From assembly GCA_030765065.1 (NCBI GenBank), contig CM060978.1, positions 112,821,692 through 112,885,691 on the forward strand: a DNA stretch of 64,000 nucleotides, given 5' to 3'. The notes beneath the pieces are model-generated. The model was not told the DNA's origin. It worked only from the letters and a program-made list of their open reading frames with translations, and searched no databases. The stretch is from Deroplatys truncata. Taxonomy: Eukaryota; Arthropoda; Insecta; Mantodea; Mantidae. Shown in pieces: positions 56,801 to 64,000 of this stretch. The stretch's first letter is position 1, and every line of letters starts with the position of its first letter. The translations under genes and the position numbers were made by a program.

Positions 56801-59800
56801 TATAGCATTAATACTAGATTATCCTAAGGATAATGATGGTTTGTAATTTGCATCTTTTATTCAAGTAAATATATTTTCTTAGGCGTCACTGAACCTCTGC
56901 CAGAGATGACAATACTTTACAAGTGTTACTGGGTGTGCCATACAATTGCACTTGTGATGTCTATTGGTATAACGTTTTCCTACTGGGTTACAGTTTATGA
57001 TCCAGGTCAGTATTACATAATATAATCAGGTATTATTTTCTTTATAAATTACTGTAAATGCCTTTCACATCATTTCATTAGATACTGTGTACTGAGAGAT
57101 GGTAACAATTGTAAATTGAACAGTTTAGTAGCTCAGTGGTTTTGCTCATGGCGCTCATTCTGAAGGTTCATGGTTTGATTCCTGGATATGGGGTAGAAAT
57201 TTTTAAGTCATCCCATTCCAGAGTTCACCCCTAATTACCATATGTAAAGTATTAGAGTCCATGGTACAAACTGTAGGTCCTCTCATTCCATCATCATTAA
57301 TATCTTACCATGGGAAGAAATGGATACAGTTCACCAATGCCCCCATGTAATAAATGGTTCCAGTGTGACCTTGGTGGGACTGGTTTCCCTGAAGGTCCTT
57401 GGCCATATAGGCAGCACTGGAAACAACAATGTATATGTAAAATACATATGTATAGGTAGATGATACAGAGTCTTTTCAAGTGCCTCAGAATCACTAACAT
57501 TAGTGTTTCAAGTGCTATCCACTCTCATTATAATAGAAATCATGAATGCACATATGACATACAGCACTTAATACTGTATTTCATAATAGTCTGTTTCTGT
57601 GGGAATGGTAGTGAGGACTGCTAACTAGCAGGTAAAAAACATAGGGGTTTGTTTCTCTGAAGATGACTTTTCAGTTGCATAAAAATGGTTCAAGATGGAC
57701 TCTATGTGATCTCACTTCATTCCCATACTGCAGAAGACAATTGCAATTTGTCACAGTATTACCTTGCATAATAGTAGGGCAAAATTGTGGTTGCTACTCA
57801 GCAGGACACAAACCCTGTCATTATTGTTGATAGAGTGGTGTATTTTATGAGGAAATGGTTAAACAAAAAGTTAACATTTTATTGGAAATGTCTAGATCAG
57901 GTGCATCATTTCTGTTTCTGCTTGGGGAGGCGGGCAAGATTGCCTGAAGCAGTTGTCCAAATTTTCATGTGAATTTTAACAATACATTTAGCCTAAGAGA
58001 AAGTCATCTTTTATGTCTTAATGTGAAATATTTATATTAAAAATACAGTTCTCATAATTTTTCTTTTGGTAGAGCAATAATAACTAGTAGTCTAATTATT
58101 TCTCATAACTTGGAGGAGGGCAACAACCCCCCCCCCTCCCCGTAGCTCGAAATGATGCCCGTGGTCTAGATCAATTATAAAAACAATTTTGTCTACAGAT
58201 ATATAACTGTATCAGTTTCTTAAGCACTGTATAAGATTTTTTTGGGGGGAGGGGGTTGCAGTTTAGTCATAGTATAAGAATTGGAAAAATAGAAGAAACT
58301 AAGCATGCATTTTACATTTGTATATCCTATTTTATTTTTAAGCCAGTATCCTCCATGTTTGTTAAGATGTAAACTGTAAAAATTTCCAATAATATTTTTT
58401 TTCAAAATGGCAGAGAAACAATATTTACAACGAGGGTCCAGATTCTGATGACATGTCATCCTTTAATTTTTGCCTTATAGGCATTGCTAAAATGTACATA
58501 AATCCTTCTCATGGTCCCTGATTATGAAAATACATATTTATTAGGCCATTTTTGCTCATTTTATGCCATTTTCCGTTTTAGGGCATTTGCTTTTTATTTC
58601 AGGTCATTATTTTGTAATAATGTTAGCCTCAATGAACTCCAACATGGAATGAGTACTAAGGTTTGTTATTTGGGGCTCCCTTCTCCTAGGTGGTTTGTCT
58701 TCAGGTGGTTAGCAGAGTCCCACCTTCCCTGTTCTTCGGATTTAAGTACATTTTATCCACTAGGACCTACAATCCTCTCTGGGGAAATACCTCAGCTCAA
58801 ACTATTGGTCTATCCAAGAAGTCAGGAAATTTCCCCCTGCCAAACATGTAGTGTTAAAAGGGTAGAATCAGACTGAAAAAATCAAGGATTTTCATAGCCA
58901 GTATTTGAACCACAGATCTTTCAGTATCCATCCGGTTGCTTTCATCAATGCAATGGTGGCTCTGTTGGTTACAGCAACTGGCTGAAAAAAGATCTGTGGT
59001 TCGAATTCTGACTATGACATTGATTTCTTCAGTCTGATTCTACATTTCCAATCTTGCTCTTCTACACACAGCTTGTGTGAAAAACAATTAATTACCATGA
59101 AGTGTTAAGTTGCTGGTTGTATGGTTTGCTTTGTTAGGCATGGTAGCAGGATTAGTCCTGGATAGAAAAAATTCTGATTCATAGACTTACACCTGCATTT
59201 TGCCAAAATAATCACACATCATCATCATCACAGCAGCAGAAAAAACAACAGCAACAATAGCAAAAATACTACAACAAAGAAGAAGAAGAAGAAGAAGAAG
59301 AAGAGGAGCAGAAGAAGAAGAAGAATAAGAAGAGGAGGAGGAGGAAGAGGAGCAGAAGAAGGAGGAGGAGAAGGAGAAGAAGAAGAAACGTTCATGCCTA
59401 GTTTTCTCGCACTTAAAGGGGAATGAAATATAAAAACGAGTATTTCATTCATCACATTAGTTTATCTGTCATCAAGAATAATTAGCAAACATGCAGCTCT
59501 ACCATCCAAGGTTAATGGTTATTGCATTACACCATTTTCATCAATATACATATGATGTCATTAAATCACCCAGCTGCTGGGAAAATAAATCGGTATGCAA
59601 CATTACAAGGTACTTGAAATGAAAACAAGGTCCCCATATGTATTTATCTAAAGGAAGTGATAATTTATCTCTACAAACAGAGAGCACAGCTAAAAATTAA
59701 CCAATCACTTCTCAAAATCCCGTTAATACTAGTAATACTAGGTGATAGGCATCAGTCCGGCATCTGCTTTCAAAATTAATGAACAAGGTATCAGTGGTTT

Positions 59801-62800
59801 CACAGAAAAAACTGTGATTTTGAAGAATTACACCATTCTGTCAGCAATTCCAAGACAATGTGAACACTTGTAAATGTGCAGGCTGTATCTATTGGTGCAA
59901 GTGCAATGAATGTATACCCATGAATAATGATGATGAAAGTGTGTGTTGCTCAGACTAAGAAAACACAGAATTGGTGAAGGATGATTTTAATTATGTAACA
60001 AGGCACCCTGATTTTCACAAAAAAATTATAGATTGTAATGTTTTGGACAATGTGAGACATAATTTTAGCATTAAAACAAAAAGCAGAGATAAAAAAAACC
60101 TACCCACAATAATAGTCTAAAAAGACCTGACGATATTCCTGCTACAAATAATTTATAATGTGGATTAATTCACGGAGTGCTTGCTACTGGACACAGAAGA
60201 AGAGTTGTCATACCATCATGTGTAGTGCTTAATATTAGAAATATATTTCTAGAACCCAGTGGAGTATTTATTCTTTGATAGTGGCAGATCAATTGCTGCA
60301 TCCAGTAAAAGATTCATGCATTCTGAGTATAAAGGTATTTTTATGTATTTAATTTATTTTCAGCAATCTCCATTTTTCGTTAGATTCCTCATATTTACTT
60401 TTCATTATCGACGACCCATATGCTTTGGAGAAGTGCTGACTTTTGACACCAGTCTCTTTTTTACTTATTATTGTTATTATTTATTTACATTGAAATTGTT
60501 ATTTAGTCCTGGAATCATGGATATAGTTGAAAAATGTATTCCTTTCAGGACATATCCAGGACAAACATTGATAATTTTCTAAACTGCCAGTATGTATATA
60601 ATGTCAAACATGAGCCAAATCTTTTAAGAAGGTGCCATATTCAGCATTATAGGCATTTGATTGTCCTTTAATCCATAATTTATTTATTTCACCTTCTTCC
60701 AATAATTCATCATGTTCACAGCATTTCTATTCACCATTTTCTAGCCATTTATATTCATTTTTTATGCATGAAGAATGTACATGAATTTTTCAATTAAAAC
60801 AGCACCATTCCCATTACAGTTTTGTGTAGTTCACTATGACTGGTTTGTATATACTGGCTTTCCATACAATCAGCTCTTTTTTTTTCTCCTACAGTTTTAA
60901 CTTTTTTCATTACACTTTTAAACAAATGCCAAAATACCAAACATTGAATTCATGTTCAACTTCTGGATACTTAGATTTTAACAGATATCTTACATTTTTA
61001 TGTCTATCAGAGAGAAAAACACATTTCCAGTTTTCCTATTTTGCAAGCTAGTCATTATGTTGTCACAAACACCTTTTCCAAATCGCCTTTGACCATAGTT
61101 CTTTGAACAAGTTCAAAATCAATAATTTTGCAGGAATTTAAACCCATAACAGATTATATTAAATATTTTCCTGAAAATTCAAGGGAGCGATACAGACCAT
61201 CCCCTACCTGCCATATAGGCTTACCACTACCTTTGAAAATCACTCAAATTTATCACTGGAATGAAAACATAGCCCCAATTTCTTAACATGGTTGTACCCA
61301 TGCCATCTAAAGTGCAGTTTCCGTTGCTGTCACCTTTGGCATTATTGTTCAAGACACGCAGTGTAAATATGGCATTACCAGTGATGTAATTAGGAAGTAC
61401 CTATTACTGCCAACTAGAAAGGTGCTATTATTTTAACAAAGCTATTTTTGCTATAAATTTTTACATTTCCTTTTAGCAAGAAATTTTTAGTTCCAACCCC
61501 CAAAACTCCTCCCTGACTACATCTCTGAGATTATATGACTGGTATGCTGCATATAAAATTAATGGTAATTGGCACCAATAAAAGAATGTCCTCTTTATTA
61601 CTAAAGCAAAGAGAAACTTTTAAGGAGCTCCAAAACAAAATAATATTCATGAGCGCTTGTGCTGTTAAAGGGGAACAAACTATACAAATCATGTTTCTTC
61701 CTAAATGAAGGTTATGCCCTGTAAAATGCAATGATACAATAATTTCTGCATACTGCCAGGTTGTTATCGCTGCATAAGCTAAACAAAATCCGTGTTACAC
61801 GTCAGTAGTACATGATGTGCATTAGAGGAGCTTTGGGATTACAAGACAATCACTGTCATACATGCAACAATACATTTAATAATTGTTCTTAGTGGTATTT
61901 CAATAGCATATCTTGTAGTGGTATTACTGAGTCTCCTTTGTATTGTTAATGGTGTAATGTGAACATTTTCTAAATAGAGACAAAAATTCCAAAAGATATA
62001 GGAAATGGGTAGAATGTTGCAAAAGAAAAGTTTTTTGGTTTGTCCCAGAGCTCGTTTATGTTCCTTCCATTTTAAAGATGCAGATTATGACAGTCACAGA
62101 TTTTAAAAAAGCAACTTAGGCTGCATGAAAATTTCAGAGTGTCTGCATTAAAACCTTTATAAGGACAAATGGAAAATATTCAAAATGCCAAGTACTAGTA
62201 AGACAATTCATACCTCAGAAAACAACAACGGAAAGAATTATATGAGGCTAGAATTCGTAAAAGTGTAGTTTCTGAGCTATGTGATAACTGTGTAATTGTG
62301 AGATGACTGATAATGAAGATGTGATGCTAGTAGTAATGGAAGGGAATTCAGAATAGCAGCTGACGAAAAAACTAAAAATTCAAAAATATAAAATGAGCTA
62401 GGTACTGAAGTTATAAGGGAATACATATTGTTGGAACCTGAAAATATATGTAAAATAATTAATGATGAGATAGATCAGGTTAAGCTGGGTGAAGGTTTCT
62501 ACATATCTGATACTTCATATTCTGATACAAGTGATTGCAAAGAGGAAGAGGAAATACAAGAAGAACAAGAATCTTTCACCACACATGGAAATGAAGCTAC
62601 AGCTGAATATTTTCTTACTACTTGAACATCTCTACTTTTATTTTTCAAGATGTGTCTTTCATCTAGTAATGAAGTCAAACTATTTCTCATTACATTAAAG
62701 GGATGATGCTATGTATTAAAACAACGTGCTACTGTAGTAATACATTCATATGGAACTCACAGAATTTATTAGGGAAGAACTAAGAAGGGAATACTTTCTT

Positions 62801-63803
62801 TGTTATCATCATCTTGTATACTGTTTCACCATTTAAAGTTCTTTTGCAATTCACTGGGTTTGACAATGTTTTCAAGACCTACATTCAACAAAATTACTTG
62901 AAACATGGTAGCAGCATCAATTGTTATAACATTTTGGGGTCAAGAAAGAAAAAAGAATATATCCCAGTACATGATTAGAAACCCTATTTTGTAGTAAATT
63001 AAATGGCCTGCAACGGTAATATAAAATACCTCACAGTGGCCATTAATTCTCATGTCACAACATATTTGCCACTTAGAATTTGCAAAACATCCTATCCTAA
63101 TTTTAATTTCAAATGCTACACCTTAATCTGTAAATATAAAATTGATTTATTTAAATATTTCAACTCAGGATGAATTCATATTTATCATTTGAGTTGGTAC
63201 AAATTGTTTAAAAATTGGATTCTCATACATAACCACCTTAACATTTTTCTGGTTGTGCCACTGTACAATCTTGTCCTAATTTGTTTGTTTCTTCTTATTG
63301 TGTAGACATATTGGTAATAGAAATTTGCTAACTGTATACCAACTAATTGTATTTTAATTTACATATTTTATTTTTACTTTGTTGCAGATATTCATACATT
63401 GGACATGCTGAATTTAATGGTTCATGCCTTCAACTCGGTGCTTATGGTAACAGACATGTTTCTTGTAAGCCATCCATTCAGGCTTCTGCACTGTTACTGG
63501 CCATTCAGCTTTGCTGCAATATATGTAATATTTAGTGTGATATACTATCAGGCAGGTGGTACCGACAGACATGAACGGCCATTTGTTTATCCACTCTTGG
63601 ACTGGCAAGTCCCAGAAAGGACCACTGTGGCTGCTGTGTTTGGTTGTGTGTTTGTGCTCGCTGTTCACTGTGCAACATGGGTTCTCTATCTTCTTAGGAA
63701 AAGAATTCATGTTACAGTACACAAAAGACCCACTCTTGTATATCATGAAGATAACAAATGTCCTGAGACTCCAAGTGCATTGCAAATGGATGCCATTTGT
63801 TGA
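46301..63803 (+). CDS. rost: Protein rolling stone-like, four coding exons
   Basis: Joining 46301-46405, 49911-50154, 56883-57005 and 63388-63803 gives 888 nt, 295 residues plus TGA, with intron phases 0, 1 and 1. All junctions are GT-AG. Drosophila Rolling stone, a multi-pass plasma membrane protein needed for myoblast fusion, is of similar length. Family features seen: an N-terminal RPEQFYQCQWQ joint across the first intron; TM1 about residues 44-66 (LIYRWFLAALFLATMLFSIC); TM2 about 82-106; TM3 about 131-153 (CYWVCHTIALVMSIGITFSY); TM4 about 167-187 (HAFNSVLMVTDMFLVSHPFR); TM5 about 195-213 before YYQAGGTD; the conserved YPLLDWQVPER; TM6 about 237-259. The tail after RKRI is hydrophilic. 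No disruption is seen. The start at 46301 is the first Met after the splice acceptor; a 5' untranslated exon is implied. Function in this species is inferred only from family. Confidence 0.93.
47141..47412 (-). repeat. tRNA-derived SINE, family D
   Basis: Minus-strand head: CTGGCCTCGTAGCTCAGTCA (A box TAGCTCAGTCAG), B box GGGTTTGGTTCCCG (rc of 47343-47356), then CTGTGGGGTGGGATTTTTCT and the body to GGGCATAAATAGAACAAT near 47145. It lies in rost intron 1, antisense to the gene. A degraded copy is at 32135-32400 and a head-only piece at 55878. Confidence 0.9.
47640..49035 (+). mobile_element. Penelope-like retroelement fragment
   Basis: Order of motifs on the + strand: LPRMYALPRIHKPGDGMRPK and SINSPTYKLSKWLANKL (47735-47860); a 128-codon frame with QQSFFQLNNKYYKQTSRVAM and GNPFSVFLAELF (48070-48170), the Penelope reverse transcriptase block equivalent to AMG(S/N)PLSP; then in other frames a GIY-YIG-like segment LLYVGKTKRTIQIRR (48718-48762), typical of the C-terminal endonuclease. 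The YXDD block is not visible in one frame. Degraded and without defined ends. It lies sense-oriented in rost intron 1. Confidence 0.85.
49036..49910. other. Remainder of rost intron 1
   Basis: No repeat recognised. It ends with the acceptor TACTTTTTCCAG before exon 2. Confidence 0.5.
49911..50154 (+). CDS. rost: rost coding exon 2
   Basis: Encodes residues 36-116 plus the first base of codon 117. Begins WQTKSSVHLAYLIYRWFLAA and ends FIEERRK. Acceptor CTTTTTCCAG; donor AAAG|GTAACA at 50155. Contains TM1 and TM2 separated by a charged loop (CDPGRKNKHSGMRYISKWP). Confidence 0.93.
50155..50531. other. Start of rost intron 2
   Basis: No element recognised, except a + strand stretch at 50417-50452 that reads YCHSKTGQLHYRQF, related to the minus-strand peptide repeat at 50532-50663. 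Confidence 0.4.
50532..50663 (-). pseudogene. Unrecognised remnant with CHSKT peptide repeat
   Basis: An open minus-strand frame of 43 codons reads GHSKTGELCTCHSKTAQF and then QTALLDFSEITTNDDF before a stop. The unit HSKT-x-x-(L/F) recurs 10 residues apart. Related peptides occur at 50417-50452 (+, YCHSKTGQL), 53055-53081 (-, MCHSKSRQL) and 53230-53256 (-, CHGITGQL). The two minus-strand groups flank a pair of HINE-like copies (50678-52498), which may have split one older element. I do not know the family. Confidence 0.4.
50678..51685 (+). mobile_element. HINE-like repeat with longest (GT)n and an inverted patch
   Basis: Starts ACTTTCTCTACTACATATAG (50678) and ends AACACATCAGATTTTTTTTA near 51685. 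The GT tract spans 50811-50872. Around 51471-51565 about 95 bp match the family in opposite orientation (complement of GACATGCAAAGAGAATTACA and ATTTGACTATGGCCTAAGGC), replacing the normal ATATATTCCCCTTACATCTA segment. It lies in rost intron 2. Confidence 0.9.
51686..52498 (+). mobile_element. HINE-like repeat, diverged, head-to-tail with previous
   Basis: Starts TACTGTGTATAGTAAGTTGG right after the T-run of the preceding copy, without a clear ACTTTCTCTACT motif. Also missing is the block between AAACAGGTTC and TTCAGTATCCTCC, so the microsatellite is gone. Ends AGTCATGTGAATGCAACACA / TACAATTTTTTT. Confidence 0.85.
52661..53260 (-). pseudogene. Unrecognised decayed coding region
   Basis: Minus strand, high to low: CHGITGQL near 53256; MCHSKSRQLLDISVFHQNWL followed by LSHLHLASLPDI (53081-52970); then a well-formed stretch NVLEELHFIVDIRNIPILKT, SRTFQPDIVSVGVHVNNKKL, ADVEKLLKIHFGNE (52919-52758); after a one-base shift, NLQKGYSYVDALKDFEDDGD and a stop at 52661-52663. 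The codon pattern is protein-like over about 85 residues. No introns are evident, so a retroposed or transposon-borne gene is likely. Family not recognised. Confidence 0.45.
53261..53924. other. Unassigned part of rost intron 2
   Basis: No element recognised. Confidence 0.4.
53925..54125 (-). mobile_element. LINE C-terminal remnant
   Basis: The minus strand reads EERLSKITYEWISARKRKIG and, after two damaged codons, TSWMIGIIEVKNDIYKDSGW. This matches the post-RT tail common in insect non-LTR elements of the RTE/CR1-like type (W.P..KRK.GRPR..W......E....). Only about 200 bp remain. Confidence 0.65.
54126..54499. other. Unassigned part of rost intron 2
   Basis: No clear element. The LINE fragment begins somewhere between 54500 and 54600. 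Confidence 0.35.
54500..55665 (+). mobile_element. Non-LTR retrotransposon 3' part with intact long frame
   Basis: A 374-codon frame (54413-55537) is open throughout. From about 54600 it shows DCIYLGVKIDGGNKWEKQKK, the segment just after the RT palm in non-LTR elements, then VKWLEKVYEMVVEAKMMYGI and EIWGLDRGWESIDVVHRMFC, and near its end WVRTGAWRLRG followed by CPICGGNEDIEHIVFKC (CX2CX7HX4C, 55345-55395), the C-terminal zinc knuckle. The endonuclease and RT catalytic part are missing (5' truncation). The conserved frame suggests a fairly young insertion. The 3' UTR runs to an A-run near 55665. Clade not assigned with certainty. Confidence 0.85.
55688..55795. repeat. 54-bp tandem duplication in LINE 3' region
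   Basis: AAATTGTAAAATGTAAATAA starts at 55688 and again at 55742, each followed by CTGTAGTGATTGTCTAC and a GAATG motif. Two units with a few differences, plus a partial third. Probably part of the LINE 3' UTR. Confidence 0.8.
55878..55914 (-). repeat. Family D SINE head fragment
   Basis: GTGCTCTACCGACTGAGCTA / CGAGGCCAGCC is the complement of the tRNA-like 5' head (GGCTGGCCTCGTAGCTCAGT) of the SINE at 47141-47412. It is fused directly to the next LINE fragment, so it may be a chimeric retrotransposition junction or a deletion scar. Confidence 0.65.
55915..56355 (+). mobile_element. Second copy of the same LINE, 3' end with (ATTC)n tail
   Basis: Encodes IAWLRAGIWRLKGKRNGYAQ and CPLCGESEDIQHIF, the paralogue of the zinc-knuckle region at 55270-55395. 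The last knuckle Cys is replaced (FNAKK). It ends in an (ATTC)n tract at 56328-56355, a simple-repeat 3' tail like those of several non-LTR clades. Strongly 5' truncated. Confidence 0.82.
56356..56882. other. End of rost intron 2
   Basis: No element recognised. Acceptor ATATTTTCTTAG at 56882. Confidence 0.5.
56883..57005 (+). CDS. rost: rost coding exon 3
   Basis: Completes Gly117 and encodes residues 118-157 (VTEPLPEMTILYKCYWVCHT to VTVYDP) plus the first base of Asp158. Donor CCAG|GTCAGT. It is essentially one transmembrane helix (TM3). Confidence 0.93.
57125..57440 (+). repeat. tRNA-derived SINE, family E
   Basis: A box TAGCTCAGTGG (57129-57139), B box GGTTTGATTCCTGG (57173-57186), then a body with GTTCACCCCTAATTACC and GGTCCTCTCATTCC, and on to about 57440 (GGCCATATAGGCAGCACTGG). 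In rost intron 3, sense orientation. The body does not match families A-D. Confidence 0.75.
57441..57889. other. Unassigned part of rost intron 3
   Basis: Nothing recognised. Confidence 0.4.
57898..58163. mobile_element. Non-autonomous hAT element (266 bp)
   Basis: A perfect 8-bp target duplication GTCTAGAT flanks it (57890-57897 and 58164-58171). Terminal inverted repeats are CAGGTGCATCATTTC and the complement of GAAATGATGCCCGTG (13 of 15). G-rich and C-rich blocks follow (GGGGAGGCGGG left, CCCCCCCCCCTCCCC right). No coding capacity. Inserted in rost intron 3. Confidence 0.92.
58172..58619. other. Unassigned part of rost intron 3
   Basis: Contains a G-run at 58239-58255. No element recognised. 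Confidence 0.4.
58620..58947 (-). repeat. tRNA-derived SINE, family F, minus-strand partner
   Basis: The head complement at 58862-58945 contains TATTTGAACCACAGATCTTT (rc gives B box GGTTCAAATA). The body extends left through GACCAATAG/CTGAGGTATTTCCCC-type sequence to about 58620. It is arranged head to head with the next entry. Confidence 0.7.
58948..59200 (+). repeat. tRNA-derived SINE, family F, plus-strand partner
   Basis: A box TGGCTCTGTTGG (58955-58966), B box GTGGTTCGAATTC (58996-59008), followed by TTCTTCAGTCTGATTCTACA, which is the complement of GTAGAATCAGACTGAAAAAA at 58862. Together with its partner it makes an imperfect inverted repeat of roughly 90 bp per arm. Confidence 0.75.
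59276..59392. repeat. (GAA)n/(GGA)n microsatellite
   Basis: A 115-bp purine tract of GAA and GGA triplets. Opposing low-complexity frames here are not genes. Confidence 0.95.
59869..60278 (+). pseudogene. P2RX7-like intracellular domain remnant
   Basis: First segment: CKCAGCIYWCKCNECIPMNN, DDESVCCSD, then a stop; VTRHPDFHKKIIDCNVLDNV. Second segment (from about 60174): HGVLATGHRRRVVIPSCVVL and NIRNIFLEPSGVF. This order (cysteine-rich C.C..C..M....E..CC, then HP.F...C....VL, then R.VIPSCVV..IR..FP...G.Y) is the pattern of the P2X7 C-terminal (ballast) domain found in many invertebrate intracellular proteins, where it binds zinc. Here it is broken by stops, lacks the middle, and lies in rost intron 3. 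Probably a dead retroposed or transposon-carried copy. Confidence 0.72.
60279..61378. other. Unassigned part of rost intron 3
   Basis: AT-rich, with a 107-codon low-complexity hydrophobic frame (60259-60582) not accepted as coding. Nothing else recognised. Confidence 0.4.
61379..61527. mobile_element. Old hAT-like MITE (149 bp), tentative
   Basis: Ends CAGTGATGTAATTAGGAAG and the complement of CTCCCTGACTACATCTCTG match at 15 of 19 positions, with an internal C-rich block CCAACCCCCAAAACTCC typical of hAT MITEs. The flanking 8-mers (GGCATTAC, AGATTATA) do not match, so there is no target-duplication support. Confidence 0.45.
61982..62105 (+). pseudogene. THAP-domain-like remnant
   Basis: One frame reads NSKRYRKWVECCKRK and, after a one-base shift at a T-run, CPRARLCSFHFKDADYDSHR. 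Together they resemble the second half of a THAP zinc finger (..R..W......... ..s.vCs.HF...dyd). The first CX2-4C pair is not visible. THAP domains are DNA-binding modules of P-element-type transposases and host factors. It lies in rost intron 3 and could belong with the acidic frame at 62398. Confidence 0.5.
62398..62625 (+). other. Acidic open frame, unrecognised
   Basis: 75 codons open before TGA 62623, with GTEVIREYILLEPENICKII and NDEIDQVKLGEGF, then a Ser/Asp/Glu-rich tail (YSDTSDCKEEEEIQEEQE). The composition resembles a linker or nuclear-protein tail. No family recognised. It lies 290 bp downstream of the THAP-like piece, so both may come from one decayed gene. Confidence 0.25.
62626..63387. 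other. End of rost intron 3
   Basis: No element recognised. Acceptor TTTACTTTGTTGCAG at 63387 with a good pyrimidine tract. Confidence 0.5.
63388..63803 (+). CDS. rost: rost coding exon 4 (terminal)
   Basis: Completes Asp158 and encodes residues 159-295, then TGA at 63801. Holds TM4 to TM6 with family hallmarks HAFNSVLM, HPFRLLHCYWPF, YYQAGGTD and YPLLDWQVPER. The C-terminal 36 residues (RIHVTVHKRPTLVYHEDNKC and on) are hydrophilic, probably cytosolic, and not obviously conserved. Confidence 0.94.
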
Positions 63804-64000
63804 TGAAACTGTGATGGATGAGCATCAGTATTTATCAATTACAATTTTAATATAATTCTCCCTTTTTCTCATTCTTTCCTTTCATTTTTATCCCATACTT
63901 TAGGAACAAAATGAGCAAGATGCATCTTTCAGTATTTTCCTGATTCAAATATTCCTTAATATTGCCTTAAGGCTGGTGAAAAATGGTGGCTCACTATACA
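63804..64000 (+). other. Start of rost 3' untranslated region
   Basis: AT-rich sequence after the stop codon. No AATAAA or ATTAAA signal is present before the window ends, so the transcript probably continues past 64000. Confidence 0.55.

Noticed and set aside
59228-59455. 75-codon minus-strand frame rich in Leu and Phe
   Set aside because: Translation of the GAA/GGA microsatellite complement.

Overview
The window looks like chromosomal DNA of an insect with a large, transposon-rich genome. It is AT-rich, and one host gene has 3.5 to 6.7 kb introns with consensus GT-AG splice sites. Everything else recognisable is eukaryotic mobile DNA typical of arthropods: Tc1/mariner, hAT, Helentron-like, jockey, Penelope and several tRNA-derived SINE families. 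I cannot name the species; a hemimetabolous insect is a guess from intron size and repeat load.

Host gene. The only host gene I can support is a rolling stone-like (rost) multi-pass membrane protein on the + strand. It has four coding exons (46301-46405, 49911-50154, 56883-57005, 63388-63803) that join in phase into 295 residues. A further 5' untranslated exon must lie upstream of 46287. Its introns hold a Penelope-like fragment, several LINE tails, a SINE pair in inverted orientation, a small hAT element, and decayed coding remnants resembling P2RX7-like and THAP domains.

Dominant repeat. One family of about 0.85-0.95 kb occurs at least 18 times on both strands, from 5217 to 52498, covering roughly a fifth of the window. 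Each copy carries a GT/CT microsatellite about 120 bp from its 5' end. It has a 12-bp motif at the 5' terminus whose inverted copy is subterminal at the 3' side, followed by a small hairpin, and it inserts into T-runs, including T-runs of its own older copies. This architecture fits non-autonomous Helentrons (HINE/DINE-1-like). I call it HINE-like below.

Layout. 1-1834: unassigned. 1835-5216: a GC-rich SINE fragment, a Tc1 element, a SINE and a truncated mariner. 5217-7289: three nested HINE-like copies. 7290-13000: a 187-bp MITE, a HINE-like copy and a 587-bp SINE with a 12-bp target duplication. 13000-19950: SINE remnants, a 36-bp tandem repeat beside a TATA box, and a jockey-clade LINE. 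19950-27750: HINE-like copies (two nested), a SINE and a hAT MITE. 27750-40530: SINEs, a DUF4817-like fragment, more HINE-like copies and two mariners, one inserted in a HINE-like copy. 41053-42291: a hAT element with a perfect 8-bp target duplication. 44412-45300: a HINE-like copy. 46287-64000: the rost gene and its repeat-filled introns.

No rRNA, functional tRNA, CRISPR, bacterial gene or recognisable virus-derived element was found. All boundaries were read by eye, so repeat edges are accurate to about 5-20 bp unless a target duplication fixes them.
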